The translations under genes were made by a program, and so were the position numbers. 64,000 nucleotides of DNA from Hydractinia symbiolongicarpus (Eukaryota > Cnidaria > Hydrozoa > Anthoathecata > Hydractiniidae), in assembly GCF_029227915.1 (NCBI RefSeq), contig NC_079882.1, positions 7,130,001-7,194,000 of the forward strand. Reading direction: 5' to 3'. The notes under the pieces were generated by a model. It was not told the DNA's origin. It made no database searches and saw only the letters and a program-made list of their open reading frames with translations. Each line of letters starts with the position of its first letter. The first letter of the stretch is position 1. Below are positions 35,909 to 61,700 of the stretch, one piece after another.

Positions 35909-38771
35909 TTTCAACTCAGGTTCTTGCGCTTCTCGAGCATTTACAAACCTTAACTTCTGTATTATTTTAAAACTACCGGTATACAACCTTCAGCCTTGGT
36001 CGGCGCACCGTAAATATACTTTGCTATGCTTGTTCAGGCCGTACGTTTATGAAAAATAAACCACCTGTCCCATTCGACCACAGCTTACTATAAAAGCTCA
36101 ACTAAAATACTCAATGCGCACGCGCATAAACGGCAGGTGTTATGAGTTAAAATTGTTTATGAAACATTTTTGACATAAAAAAATTGTGTGATGTGAAGCC
36201 ATATTTCCCGAATCCTATTAGAACATATTGGTAGAAAAATTTACATAAAAAGAACATTTGTAGCGACGTGTTACCGAGGCGTGAACAAAAGCTTATGAAG
36301 ATGAATAAACGCAAAATACTCAAACGTTTTGGAATTAACCGAAAGGCGCGAAAAGTACGATAAAAAATATCGCCCAGATGTTTTATATCAAACTTAGCGT
36401 AAATTTTACAAACAAAACCAGGCTTAGAAATCTTGAAGGAAAAAGCAATATTATCGTGAGTGAAATCGTAAAGCACATTGGAATCGATCACGTGCTTTTG
36501 CAAGGCAATTAAACAGGCCGGCTTTTTAGCAAAACAAAACATCATGCCATAATCAGGCTAATTAACGTTGGGAAACAGATTGAAATTTCAGGGTCGCCAT
36601 TTGTTGAAAAAGCGTTATCACATCGAAATGACTTCATTAAAAGATCATTAAAAAAATAAACAAAAAAAGTTGATTAATATTTAACATGAAATACGTTAAT
36701 AAATAAAACTATAGAATCCCTTATTGCAGACTGACTCCGTATTTAACGACATGGAAAAACTGTTTCTTTAGCGTTACGTCTTTTTTTAGTGAGTCATGAG
36801 AAAAGTTGTAAAAAAGAGAAAAAAAACTGGGAGAAAAAATTTGATCAGACATGTGTTGTATTTATGTTTTTTTCTCCCGATCACACGGCGGCCATTGTTG
36901 TCGACATATTCCACATTTTCTTTGATGTCGCCTCAACAATATAACAATACGACATATTGTTTCCCACGGGCATGTTATTTTTAAACAAACAATACCACAC
37001 GATCAAATGCGCATTGTTTAAAAACACTGGGTTGTCTGCCCGGTGTAAGTGTGGAAAGAGGTTGAACACAAAATATTTTGAAGTTAAGCTGTTTTGCTAA
37101 TAAAATGACGCAATAAGTTCTCCAGCTAGAAAATATGTCAACAGAGCAGAAAAAAAACAAAGAAAAAACACAGAAAATCTATAAACTGGTTATAATACCA
37201 AAACTGAATAGATTTTTAACCTTGTTAGTTTTATATATAAAACATAAAGGAATTTCTCTCTTCAAGTTGTTTTTCAGTAAAAAAGTTTTCGTGCTCTCCC
37301 CTGAAAGGCGCGGTTTTCATAGCGCCATTGAAAACCTATAGCGATGACACACATTTCACATGAATGGTGAATTGATGCGCAAAACTTGAACTGAATAAGG
37401 ACTGAATAATATAGCTGGCACCTGCAAACGCAAAACATCAATAAAAAAATAAAATGAATGATGAATTTTATTTCAATTCTGAATATTTGAAGATTCAAAC
37501 ATTTCGTAACTAGCGAAAGAGCACGTTTCAAATATTTGGTCATGTCTTGATTTTCCTTGAATCAATAAAAACGAAAAAGGGAAAAATCTGCTTTTTCGAT
37601 TTATATTTATCTGCGTAAATTTTCTTTCTCATTGATTGGTTAAAAAAAACAAAAACATCTTGGGGATACAGAGCAAAAATAACATCTTTCAAAAGAGGAA
37701 AATCAAGACAATTTTAGGCAACAACAATATGTAACAAAATCCACCAAAAACGATCTGTATCTGTGTTCATCTTGCTCGAAACAAGTGTACGAGCTCTCAG
37801 TGCAACAACCATTTTGCTCAAAAAAAAATCTGTCAATCAATTTCGCCAAGGAATAAAAATATTTTTCTTCTCATAAAACCAGAAATGATTACAGTAAATT
37901 TACCAAATTTAATTAATTTCAAAATAAATATAAATTGAGTCATTACTCATGAAAATTCACGAAATACTACCACTACGAATACAATTTCATTCACGACCTC
38001 CTCGAAAAAACATTTGGTTAGCTGTTACAACATATCGATCGAGAAAAAAACTTTATTTAGCACAATGAAGGAAAAATTAAGTATATATACGATTGAAATA
38101 AAATATGCAACAACCTTTTGTTCATCTGACATTAAAAATGGAGGGGGAAGCATTATGATAACATATAAAATGAAAAATAAAAAGTTACATTATTCAAGCC
38201 CTCTCACACATCTGGTTATAACATATTGATAAGCACGGTAAATAATTTCATAATGAGGCTCCTGAGGAGGGGTAGAGAAGTTTTGTTTTTTCTAGGTATT
38301 TAAAAGTTGTAAATTTTTGTGCATTACTTTGCAACCTGTTTCTAGCACACGTACAAACACTCTAAACGGTCATAAAACATCTATTTTAAACTCACATTGA
38401 ATCATTCTGAATAAATTGGAAATATACACCAAATTAAATTATCGAAAAATTTCGCGCGCTTTTGTGATAGCTGTTCAAAACCGATTTTGTGCAAAACAAA
38501 GAAGCCTGACAAACTATAATATCGAAAGAATTTGATCAGCTTAATCGTATAATGATTAGCCCTGTGAAAGATTAATAAGCATTTGAAGATCACATACAAC
38601 AAAGCGACATGAATATTTAATAACACACGAGGTGGAGACCTTCACACCCGTGATGTCATCTGTTCGATTTCATTCAATAAAACTTCAAACGGGAAATTTT
38701 AAGCGCCCTTTTACATAATAATTATACAGAAATTAAAAATATATTATACAGGTTAAATCTGTTTACACATA
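35909..38771. other. Upstream region of POU4 and intergenic spacer
   Basis: No coding exon recognised between the POU4 first exon and the 3' end of POLQ. A 132-codon minus frame at 36147-36545 is hydrophobic and resembles no known family. The POU4 promoter is presumably in the first part; no clear TATA box was found. Confidence 0.5.
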
Positions 38772-38807
38772 AATCACAATTCTAGCTCCAAACACAACAC
38801 AAACATT

Positions 38808-51909
<13,102 letters not shown>

Positions 51910-52494
51910 CTAAAATATAATATGTTAAAAAATAATTTTGAGCAATAATATCCCAAATTTCCCATTCAAACACAATGTTCATAAAAGAGTTCTGAATTTT
52001 CAGTAATTTTTTAGGTTAATCCAATTTGCTAAGAAAAGTGTTTTAAAATAGGGAACTTTTACAATAAAGAAAAAATCTAAATAGTAAGTTCTAAAATAAG
52101 TTCTACAGCAAATAAAATCAACTTGTAAAATGTGCCCAAGAGCAGAATTTTATTTTTGTCTTGCTACTTTCTTAAAATATATTGTATTTTTGGAACACCA
52201 TCGCTAAAATTAAAAAAATTAGCCAGTAATGCATTAGTAAAACAAACCCCAACTATTCCTGAGGGTTTCAGAGTTTTCATTTTGATCAAGTGTGAATGTG
52301 GAGATTAATCAAAGCAGTTTTTCATTAAACTTGGTTATGATAGAATTAAAAAATGATCTGACAATTCACTGGTTCTTTCTTACTATTCTTATTATATAGC
52401 GGTTTAAAAGTATTAAATATTTAATTTGTTTATGCTACTACCATTGAAAACTTACCTCCCACTTTAATATAAGTCTATCTTAAAATGTTCAGAA

Positions 52495-53590
52495 CATATA
52501 TCAGTCACGATTAACGATTCACTTAGTGATGAATTTAGTGTAAATGTTGGTTTACATCAGGGTTCTGTACTTAGTCCTTTGTTGTTTTTTCCAGTCTTAG
52601 AAGCGCTGTCGATGGAGTTCAGAACAGATTGTCCATGGGAGTTATTGTATGCAGATGATTTGGTTCTCATAGCAAAGTCGATGGAAGAATTAGTTGAAAA
52701 GTTTGAGAAGTGGAAGAAAGGACTAGAAGAGAAAGGGTTAAGGGGTGAACACAGCAAAGTCTAAAGTCATGATTAGTAGCATTGCAGCCAAGTGTGACCT
52801 TGTAGTTGGTTGGTAGTAACTAAATTTTCTGTTAGACTTGCAAGCATTAGGTACATAAGAAATGCAGTAGTATTGGTGGAATGTTAAGAGCTGACATCCA
52901 GTTTGTATGCAAGCATTGCAAAGGTGAGATTGTAGAGAATGAAGTATTTCAAGCTTTAATGTACAACAGTGGCTCATTAGAGATAGTTGAGAACTTCTGT
53001 TACTTAGGTAATATGTTGGGCAGTAAAGGGGGTGTTGGAAGAAGTGTTACTTGCAGGATAGGTTCTGCTTGGAAAAAGTTCAGAGAGTTACTTCCTTTGT
53101 TGACTAGCAGAGTCTTGTCAATTGAGTTAAAAGGTAGGTTGTATGAGGCCTGTGTAAGAAGTGTTATGTTGTACGGTAGTGAGACAGGGGCAGTGAAGCA
53201 GGAAGATCTTGACCATTTAGAAAGGAATGATATGAGAATGGTTAGATGGATGTGTAACGCCAGTCTGAGAGACAGAAAGAGTTCAGATGAGCTAAGAAGC
53301 AGGCTAAGTATCCGTGGAATTAAAGATGTTATCCAGATAAGAAGATTGAATTGGCTGGGGCACTTGGAAAGAATGGAGGGGGATAATTAGGTAAGAAAGT
53401 GTAGAGACTTGATAGTTCCTGGGGCAAAGCCCAGAGGCAGACCGAGAAAGACTTGGCAGGAGGTTATAAGGACAGACTTGATACAGAGGAAGTTGATTTT
53501 AGATCTAACAAAGTCTAGATCAGATTGGATGAGGTTCATTAATATACCCCATCTAACCCATGCTAGCATGGAAAACGGACGTTAAGCCGA
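52495..53590 (+). pseudogene. 5'-truncated non-LTR retrotransposon (LINE) reverse transcriptase
   Basis: In broken frames the plus strand reads VNVGLHQGSVLSPLLF, then WELLYADDLVLIAKSMEELV with the YADD catalytic motif, then after a frameshift near 52745 ENFCYLGNMLGSKGG, WKKFRELLPLLTSRVLS, RSVMLYGSETGAV, MRMVRWMCNASLRDRKSSDE, LRSRLSIRGIKDV and LNWLGHLERMEGDN. The tail KPRGRPRKTW follows after an in-frame stop. This order is usual for RT C-terminal regions of animal LINEs. A short ATGATTATGATGATGATAT tail at about 53592-53611 fits a LINE 3' end. The endonuclease and RT N-terminus are absent. It sits upstream of the first POLQ exon found. Confidence 0.9.
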
Positions 53591-53611
53591 GAATGATTAT
53601 GATGATGATAT

Positions 53612-54590
53612 AGTATCGAACAATGAATATTTGTTTTGCAAAAGCAAGAAATTGTGTTTTCCCCACTTCAATAACTTCTCTACTATATTGAAATGGTTTT
53701 CGTTCATACAGTTCCTCAGAGATGCGCTAGTTATATTAAAGAGCTGAGCAATAGAGGCTTAACAGTCGCGTTTATGTCTACAGCAACTTAATTTTGGATG
53801 GAGCAATTAATCCAACGTCAAAACTTAAAATTTTCCTGAATAATTTTTGTATGAGTTCCCCTATTGAAATTTTGATCATTTCACCGGCAAGCAACGTAAT
53901 GACAATAAAAAATACTTTAATGTTAGTAGTTTGCGCATGAGCTCCTATTCAAGATGGCAACCAGGTTTGCAGAGAAGTAGCTCATTTATCTTTGTTTGTT
54001 GTAAATCAGGCAAAAAAGAGATATTTTTTTTAAACACTAATGTTAAATGAGTGTTTCGAGATAAAGTTGTTTTAAAGTGGGAGGTGAGCATTGTGAAAGA
54101 CCAATTAGAAAAAAAGGGTATGTTTGGGATGAAGTCAACTTATATTGCCAGTAGTACATACAAGTACATACAATAATATCCAGGATTTTTCTTTACAGCC
54201 AATGTGTGGAAAAAGTGCTGGCATGAATTTTTTTTCTCCTGGTAAAAATGTAAATTTTTGATTATGAAAAGACTGAAAACAAGCTGGATGTCTGCAGAGA
54301 TCTTCTTTGTACCACACTTACACAGGTATACTTTTTCCAAATTTAGAGTTTGTCTACAAAAATGGATACAAAAATCTAAGCCTCCTGAAAGAGAGAATAA
54401 AACTCTGAAAGCACCTTATACAGGCTTGGAGAGGAATAGCGTGCAGTCGCACGCCTCTGCACACGCCATTATCGTTTTTGGCGTGCGTAAGATCACACGC
54501 CTAGAAAGTATTTTGGCATGTTCTTAAAAGGTGGGGACGATTTAACCAGTTAACCCCAAACATTGGAGACTGCAAAAGCCTTTAAACATA
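53612..54590. other. Non-coding stretch, nothing recognised
   Basis: No exon, repeat family or RNA gene was recognised here. The missing 5' exon(s) of POLQ (minus strand) may lie in or beyond this region. Confidence 0.5.
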
Positions 54591-54594
54591 TTAA

Positions 54595-55160
54595 ACAAAA
54601 TAAGCCTGCCACGAATATGTTCGTTCTACAAGTGAGAAATAATATAAAAACATAAGCCGGCGGGCCCCAATTATGTTCGTTCTATAAAAACCTGCCAGAA
54701 AAATTTTGGCCTCATTAGCGGGATATCGCCGCTAAGGGGGGAGGGGGTCTGAAGTTTGAAAAAAAAATCCGCTAAGGATGGAGAAATTTCAAAAATGTGT
54801 TCGTGGCCCGAAAATTCTTCGTCGTTCAAGAGCATAATTCCTCTTGTCATCAATTCCGATAACTTTTATTTACAAAACAAGCCCCCTGATTTATCCGAAT
54901 GTGTGTATTTCACGGACGGAAATCCGCTAAAAGATGGGGGGAGGGGGTCTGAATCTTAGCTGTACATAAGCTGGCCTGCCCCAAATATGTTTGTTCTATA
55001 AGTGCCAAAAAAATTTATTTAGCTGCCATATAAAATAAGCCAGCCTAAGTCAGCCTGTCCTGATTATGTTGCCCCGATTATGCATTTTCTGCCCTGTTTA
55101 TAAACAGGGCAAGCTGCCATACATAATCCGGGGGGGGGGGGGGGGGGAGCGTTTCATAAT
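54595..55160. repeat. Modular repeats, palindrome and G18 tract
   Basis: A module of the type AATTATGTTCGTTCTATAA occurs near 54612, 54671 and 54984, each preceded by a variant of ATAAGCCGGC or ATAAGCTGGCCTGCC. Twice a GCTAA...GGGGGGAGGGGGTCTGAA block follows (about 54731 and 54929). Then come a perfect 20-bp palindrome GCCCTGTTTATAAACAGGGC (55091-55110) and 18 consecutive G (55130-55147), flanked by two CATAATCCGGG. The block may be nested MITE debris; the G tracts could form quadruplexes. Confidence 0.7.
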
Positions 55161-55734
55161 CCGGGCAGAACAATATAAACTAATTGCATGTTCACATTGT
55201 TCATAACACTGTGCAATGCGATGCCTAAAAGTTCCTTTTTTATTAAAAATATAAAAATGATAAAAAAAACACAAACAAATCTGCAGGTAAAAAATAAAGA
55301 AAAAGACATTCTCATTTTTTACCTTTTATAATGACAGCATTTCATCTTGGTAATAACGAATTGTCAGTGAGAAACGAGATGTTTTATTAGGGATGATACT
55401 TTCTAGTAGGTTTCCTCTCTGGCAGTCATATTAGTAAAGTAAAGACTTTTGATTGTTCAAGCAAAAAACGTGGAACGTAAAACCGTCTAAAATAGTTTCG
55501 TTTTTTGCCGCCATTTTTTTAAAAGTGACAGCCTTAAAATTGCACGGTTGCCGACGTACTATATACATCATCAATCAACTAATATAGGAGGTAACATCAA
55601 AAGGTCGGACTCAGCGATCTTCCTAAAGAAAATATAATCAAACTTAACAAACGAAGAAAGTTCGAGGAATAAAATACAAGAATCGGTGTCTTCTTTCGAA
55701 AAAGTTAAGTCGATAGAAACATCCCTAGAGAATG

Positions 55735-56045
55735 GACCGTCCATTTGACTGACATCATTGATTGCCATTGAAAGAATATGGATTTGGTCTCGATAAACAG
55801 TCCTTTCGAGATGAGCTACACATAAGATATGGAATTCCTCTCCATAGAATTACCAACAGTGTGCGTTTGTGGTGCTGCTTTTTAACGTGGAGCATGCTTT
55901 TATGTGCCCAAGAGTTGGGTTTACATCAGCTGACACAATCTTGCTGCAACTAACTGGTAAATCTCTTTGGAAAATATCAACGCTGACAGGAGATTATGTG
56001 CGTGCTGATGTTTCAGCAAGAGGGTTTTGGATTATTGTTAGTTGA
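55735..56045 (+). pseudogene. Relic of a mobile-element C-terminal Cys/His domain
   Basis: One frame gives LPLKEYGFGLDKQSFRDELH and IRYGIPL. After a frameshift near 55880 comes FNVEHAFMCPRVGFTSAD, then LQLTGKSLW and ADVSARGFW. This order (LPLKEyGF..., RDal.lRYg, C.CG..F.veHA..C..GG, LTGes, D..a.GFW) is one I know from abundant repeat-derived open frames in cnidarian and other invertebrate genomes. I do not assign the superfamily. Frameshifts show it is dead. Confidence 0.55.
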
Positions 56046-56943
56046 AGCCAAAACTTAAATTCTCATTGAATAAAGACTCCCGTCCCCAGTGATTTCTCTA
56101 ATACAAAAAAGTAACGCTCGATTCACAAGGCAACAATGATGTTAATTTGTTATCCTTTAACATTCAACGTTTGTGTTTTAAATACCATTTATTGTTATTT
56201 AAAAAATACATAAAAACCTACTACGAAGTAGTTTAGTACCCAGGGTTTCCTTCCTACGAAAAAAAGCGTTATCGAAAAAAGCGCAAGTCATCTAATCAAA
56301 GAGGTTTTTAAGTTTATCCTTTTTGTTTTCAAACATTAATCTAGCTACCTGTAAAATGTTCTTAGCAATATATGTGTATATGACCAAGAGACAAAAAATC
56401 TTCTTGTTTCTCAGAAAGAGTAAAAAAATTCGGGAGGGCGTTTCGTCTATCTGTTTCAAGCTTAATGCCAGCATCATCAGGTTATCACAGTTTTTTTTTA
56501 CAAACCACGACCTATTTCGCCAGATTTTGGTCGTGTGAATTAAAAAAAGATGCATTTTTTGCAATTTGAAAATACCTCCACATTTGCAGTAGGATAGCAG
56601 TAAAGAAGCATTTGTTATATTGGCACCAAAAACATTTTTGATGAACGTTGTTATAACAAGTATTTTGAATTTACACAACTTCTTGCCCCATTTTTATCCC
56701 CATCCATCCACTTTCCGTCTTTTCTTACTATGGAGTCCTTTATTCTTCGTACCTTCCTTAAATACAATTTTTTGTACCTTATTCCTTATATATTTTGCGC
56801 ATTCATTTCATTTTAGCAATTGCGCAGACTTTCATATTCACACAAATTATTTAGGAGAATTGTTCTTCTTAAAAAGTAAAAGAACAATCTTTAACCTCAA
56901 AAAATAAAAAATACAGTTCTTTATTATGTTATGGCATGCAATT

Positions 56944-57024
56944 CAACCTTGTCCCCAGGGCTTGTTCGTTTTTTGGGACGGCACCGACTTAGAAAGAACC
57001 TAACAAGCGCTAGGGACGAGGTTA
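56944..57024. mobile_element. Short MITE of the CAACCTTGTCCCCAGGG type
   Basis: The element begins CAACCTTGTCCCCAGGGC and ends GCGCTAGGGACGAGGTTA. TGCAATT flanks it at 56937-56943 and 57026-57032, a probable target duplication of 7-9 bp. The interior carries GGGACGGCACCGAC, like the GGGACGGC of the 678-bp element. Confidence 0.7.
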
Positions 57025-57401
57025 GTGCAATTCCAGTTTTAATAAATTCTGTATAATCGTAGAAAGTACTCGCATTTCAGCTGCACGAAAATTTAATAGG
57101 CACAAGAATTTAAAGAATCAATACAGCGCGATAACTTGTTGCAAAATTTAATGTAATGTAAGTAACGGGAAGTTTTAACACTCTTCCTCCCCGCTAGAGA
57201 TACGTATAGCATTGCTTTTACTGGCTTACCTGCCACACATGCCAATAAGCGGTCAGTAGATGGCATTTAATAGACTGAGAACACTACATGGTAATTGCGT
57301 CGGAGTTGATACTAAATGACCAGTAGGGTATAACGTTCTTATTCATGATGGCCACTTGATCTCCCGATATAATCGAGAACATTCGAAAATAACTTTAGCA
57401 A

Positions 57402-57486
57402 ACTTGTCCCCATCAGTTCTTGTCTTTTTGACATTGTCAGCTTTTAGCTTGTGTTGACACCCAGAAACAAAGCCTGGGGACAAGGA
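57402..57486. mobile_element. Possible worn MITE (AACTTGTCCCC ends)
   Basis: AACTTGTCCCCA at 57402 and TGGGGACAAGGA ending near 57487 are inverse complements with few mismatches. Spacing is like the other short copies. No target duplication seen. Confidence 0.4.
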
Positions 57487-57902
57487 TAGAAAAACAAAAT
57501 AGAATTTTACACACACTAAAAATAAATATTGTCAGTCATCGAGTGTAGATAAGAAAAAAAAAATTCGGTTATATTTTTTCATAGGTATATAGCAACCACG
57601 TTTAAGACTTGGTTTTTGTCTTATATCCTGGTCGAAGTGCCCACAAAGATAACTAACAAAGCAGCATAAAATGGACAGTTCTGGGAACTAACAACATTGC
57701 TCTTTGTTGCTTACATCGACTTCGCGCCATTTATTTATCCAATTTCGTGTATTTATACGTTCACACTGAATGCCAGTCCGTAGCCAAATCAACCCACTTC
57801 GAAAAATATTATGTGTTGCTTTCCAGACAGTTCTATATACTAATGGAACTACATATAACCTGGATTTTTTACGGAATATCAAAAATACGAATATGAGACC
57901 AT

Positions 57903-58080
57903 CCAGCGGGCACAAAGAGCTCTAAAAGACGTCTTTTAGACATCTTCCGCATTTCTAAAAGACGTTTTTTTTAGCGCTGATTTGTCCGTCTATAATGCAT
58001 CTTTTTAAGCGTCTTAAAGAGTTCTTTTTAAAGATGCATTTCAAAAGATCTCTTTTAGACATCTTTTGAAAGACGTCACC
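57903..58080. repeat. AAAGACGTCTTTTAGA self-complementary repeat block
   Basis: Starting at CCAGCGGGCACAAAGAG, the motif TAAAAGACGTCTTTTAGACA and variants (TTCTAAAAGACGTTTT, AAAGATGCATTTC, AAAGATCTCTTTTAGACATC, TTTTGAAAGACGTC) recur in both orientations. The block would fold on itself in several ways. It resembles non-autonomous DNA elements with a CCAGCGGGCAC edge; only one edge is visible. Confidence 0.55.
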
Positions 58081-58650
58081 CTGAACATGCTGTATTCTGG
58101 CAAAACAAAAAACGTTCTAACTAAATAGGCGAACGCAGGGAAATGGGATGAAAGCAAGAAAATATTATTTTAAAACATTCCTCTCTTTTAAAGAAATATT
58201 AATGCATAATGTTTAATCCTCGTAACAACCAACAATAGCCATGTTTGTTGATATAAACTTTGCTACACGATTTTAAACACATCAGAATCATGGAGTGGTA
58301 ATTATACGGTAATCCCAGCAACGAGTCAACTCTCACGGCATAAAATAAATCACCTAAAAAAAACGAGGCACAGTTACTTATTAAAGCCAGTAAGAAATTA
58401 GGCTGATGTCCATTATGTTAAAAAACATCGCATATAAACATGATCTACAAAATTCTATTCCTTGATTTATTTCAAACTCATTTTGAATTTCATTATACGA
58501 TGCACAGGTGGCAGGGTGTTGATGCTGACTTAGTGGGGATTTTAGTTTTTGATGAAGTATATTTGAATCATTGATTAAATGCGAAGGTCACATCTGTATG
58601 ATTTCTAAATAGTTACTGTATTTTATTTTAATTGATTTACGGAAAAACAT

Positions 58651-58688
58651 AAGAGTCCTTCTTAACCTCACCATAAATAAGGACTCTT
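58651..58688. repeat. Small hairpin downstream of GUF1
   Basis: AAGAGTCCTT (58651-58660) and AAGGACTCTT (58679-58688) form a perfect 10-bp stem with an 18-nt loop. On the minus strand this lies about 90-120 nt past the GUF1 stop; an AATAAA (58622-58627 read in reverse) follows, so the stem may be in the 3' UTR. Confidence 0.6.
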
Positions 58689-58771
58689 CACGAAAATAAA
58701 AATCGAATTAAAATTCGGAAAATGGTAGAAGCTGTATGTTATTAACAACTTACCTTCACCTTGACCTGTCT

Positions 58772-61700
58772 TCATCTTTTAAGTAAGGCTAAAAACGCAT
58801 CGTGTGGAACATCAACGCTACCGAACTTTTTCATTCTTTTTTTGCCTTCCTTTTGACGTTCAAGTAGTTTTCTTTTTCGAGTTACATCTCCACCATACTA
58901 AAGAAGAAAAAAGGTAACTCCACCATTGTGTGTAACAAAAAGTCACCATAGGGAGATTTCATTTAGGGTTAGCCCTTTTGTTTACTTCCCATTGATGACC
59001 CCCTCCGCCCGCAAAATACATTAGGTTAACTATAGTTTTGATGAAAGGCACCTTATGTATTTCAAGACTCATTTTTGGGAGAGCGAGGTTACCACTCTAG
59101 GATGGACCACTGTCATGAATATAACATTCGACACAAGCAATCTATCATCAATAAATTGCAGCCATCAGTATATTTTCGTTGACGTCATCATTAAGCCATA
59201 TAAATGACCCGAAATTTTCGATTTTTTTTGTCAATCAATTTTTTCGTTTCGTTTTTTTTTTTTCTATCCAATGGTAAAAAACAACAACAAACAAAGATTT
59301 TTAACCGGGAACCGAGAATATGTTCCTAAAACCACCTTCCGGTTTAACGCCGTAAATAAAATTTTAAAACCTTTTTTTAGCGATAGACAGAAAATAAAGA
59401 TTGTGAGATTTACAAGAATTACTATGTCTAGAAGTTAATTTGTGGTAAAAAATCGACGTAGGCTATTAAAATTACGCGGGAGTGCAAAGGAGGTGCACAT
59501 TTCCCGATAATTTCGCGGATCTGTATCAGGTAAGCAAGGTTGGAAAAGAAAAATTTTATATTGTTTTTTCACCTCACTCAGCGTACTTTTATTACGGCTA
59601 ATACATATAAAATTTTCGCGGTTAATTAATTTTAGGGATTAACTAAGATTAGTGAAATTTTAATAATTAAACACTGTATTTTAACACATATCTGAGTCTG
59701 TTGTATTTGATTATGGTAAGACTGACGAAAGCAGGGGGGAAACAAGTTAGATTTATTTAATGTGTGTCTACTTACACATTTGGCTGTTACGTCTTTCCGG
59801 ATAGGTCGAATCCTGTGAACGATAGAACGTCAAATAAACAAAAGATTTATTATTTTCTATAAAACCAAAGCGATGAAAATAGTTACCCACGTTTCTCTCG
59901 CAATCACTTTGTCACGCACGGCTGCTTGTATAACTACTTCAAATAATTGCCTAAACAATCCAACCAAGAAAATTGTGTAGCGTTTGTAAACAACAACAAC
60001 AAAAAAAAATAGAATTCGTTGTTTTATCTGAAAGCATGTAATTGTCTTTTAAATAGATCCTACTCACTGGTGGCCTGTTGCAGTGTATTCGCTTCCAGCA
60101 CTGGCGGGGTTTAAACCCTGGCTGAGTCAGGCAAGAGACTAGAAAAGTGAAAATCGATCCATTCTGCTGAGAGAATAGGATTGATATTTTAGGCGGTTGT
60201 CTAGTTGTGGGATTACTGAAGCTTCAAATGCACTAGAAACCCTTCGCAGGACCCTCGTTTATAGGAGTACCAATAGGAACTGAAGAGGCTACTCTGGGAA
60301 ATAACTTCAATAATAAAGACCAGAACGCAGTTCAAACACGACTAAATTTTTTTTTTACAATACATACCTCGGGATAGAATTTTTCAATTTAAAGCAATAA
60401 CTCTTGCCCAAATCTTTAACTTTGGTTCGATGAACAATCACACTCAGAGAATCCAATCTTTTTCCATTTAATAAAATATCCATCTTAAAAAATGAAATGA
60501 ATGACTAATGACGGAATAGGAATAAAAAAATGAAAAGCTAAACCGCGATACTAAACATTTGGAGGAAATGCAGCTACCTTTTCGATTAATGTTTCTTGAA
60601 AGCCACACTCTTCATAATCAAAACTAAAAATAGGGTGACGTATATGAAGTTCCTGCCCATACTCACAAGCGAGATCATGCAGTTGCCCACGAATTTAAAG
60701 TAACACCAAAAAAATGTTACATGTTTGGTCTTGTTTGTAACGGTTGAAGACTCGCTCTAATTTGCAAAGTACGAAGTAAGAAGCTTTATTTTGTTTCTAT
60801 ACAAAGATTTTGCTACAACGAAGGAAGTACCAGCAATGGAGTTTCACTTCAGAACAAAAAAAAAAGTAGAATTCTGATAAAAATTCTAACAAGTTGAACT
60901 CTCCATCTGAGTGCTCACCTAGCGTATCCAGATGATAATGACTTCAACTGATCGTAGAAGTCGACAACAATTTCATTTAACGGTAACTTATATTTCAGCA
61001 ATATCCTTGAATCATCTATGTAAGATAATGTTAACTGTTCTCCTCGTTTATTCTAAAAAAGACGTAAAGGCAAATATAAAATATCATGCAAGGAGGAGAG
61101 AATAAAACTACACGAAGTCAACTCAATAGATATTTCTCACTTCGCATAAGCTCATGATTTTGCCAAGGTATTTCTCTGGGAATATCATCGTACCAGTGAC
61201 CATGGGTTCATAATAACATTCGGTTTTTGAATGCGATGGAAACTAAAATAAAAGGTTCTACTTGTAAAAAATGACAATTTTAGGTCGGGTTTGGGTTCCG
61301 TCATGAATTTAGTTCTTGTTCTAGATGTTTTTTTTCAATTCTATAGTCCACTAAACGTTGTGTAAATCCATTCTTTTAAATCACAACAATAATGACAAAA
61401 CAAGAACTCACATCTTCTGGACTTCGAATCTCAATTTTGTTTTCTTTATTTTTTCCTTTCAACATTGCTAAAAAGAAAGAAGTGCCAAAGCTCCCTAAAA
61501 TAACTTTTTAATGCGAATTTTCATCGTTTTTTTGAGCAGCATACTGAGTGAGCAAGATTTTAGGCTAAGTGTTGTAAATGCAAAAATATCACCAACTTAA
61601 CTATTATGTCCGAGAAAGGATAAAGACAATCTATTTTGATTTCTAACTTCACAAAAACAAAAGATTTTTCAAACTTTCAAACGATTCACACTTTATAGGA

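Noticed and set aside
36147-36545. 132-codon minus-strand frame upstream of POU4
   Set aside because: Hydrophobic and Phe-rich without family signs; no acceptor or donor placing it in POU4.
57688-57915. 75-codon minus-strand frame
   Set aside because: No family recognised, and it ends in the AAAGACGTC repeat block.
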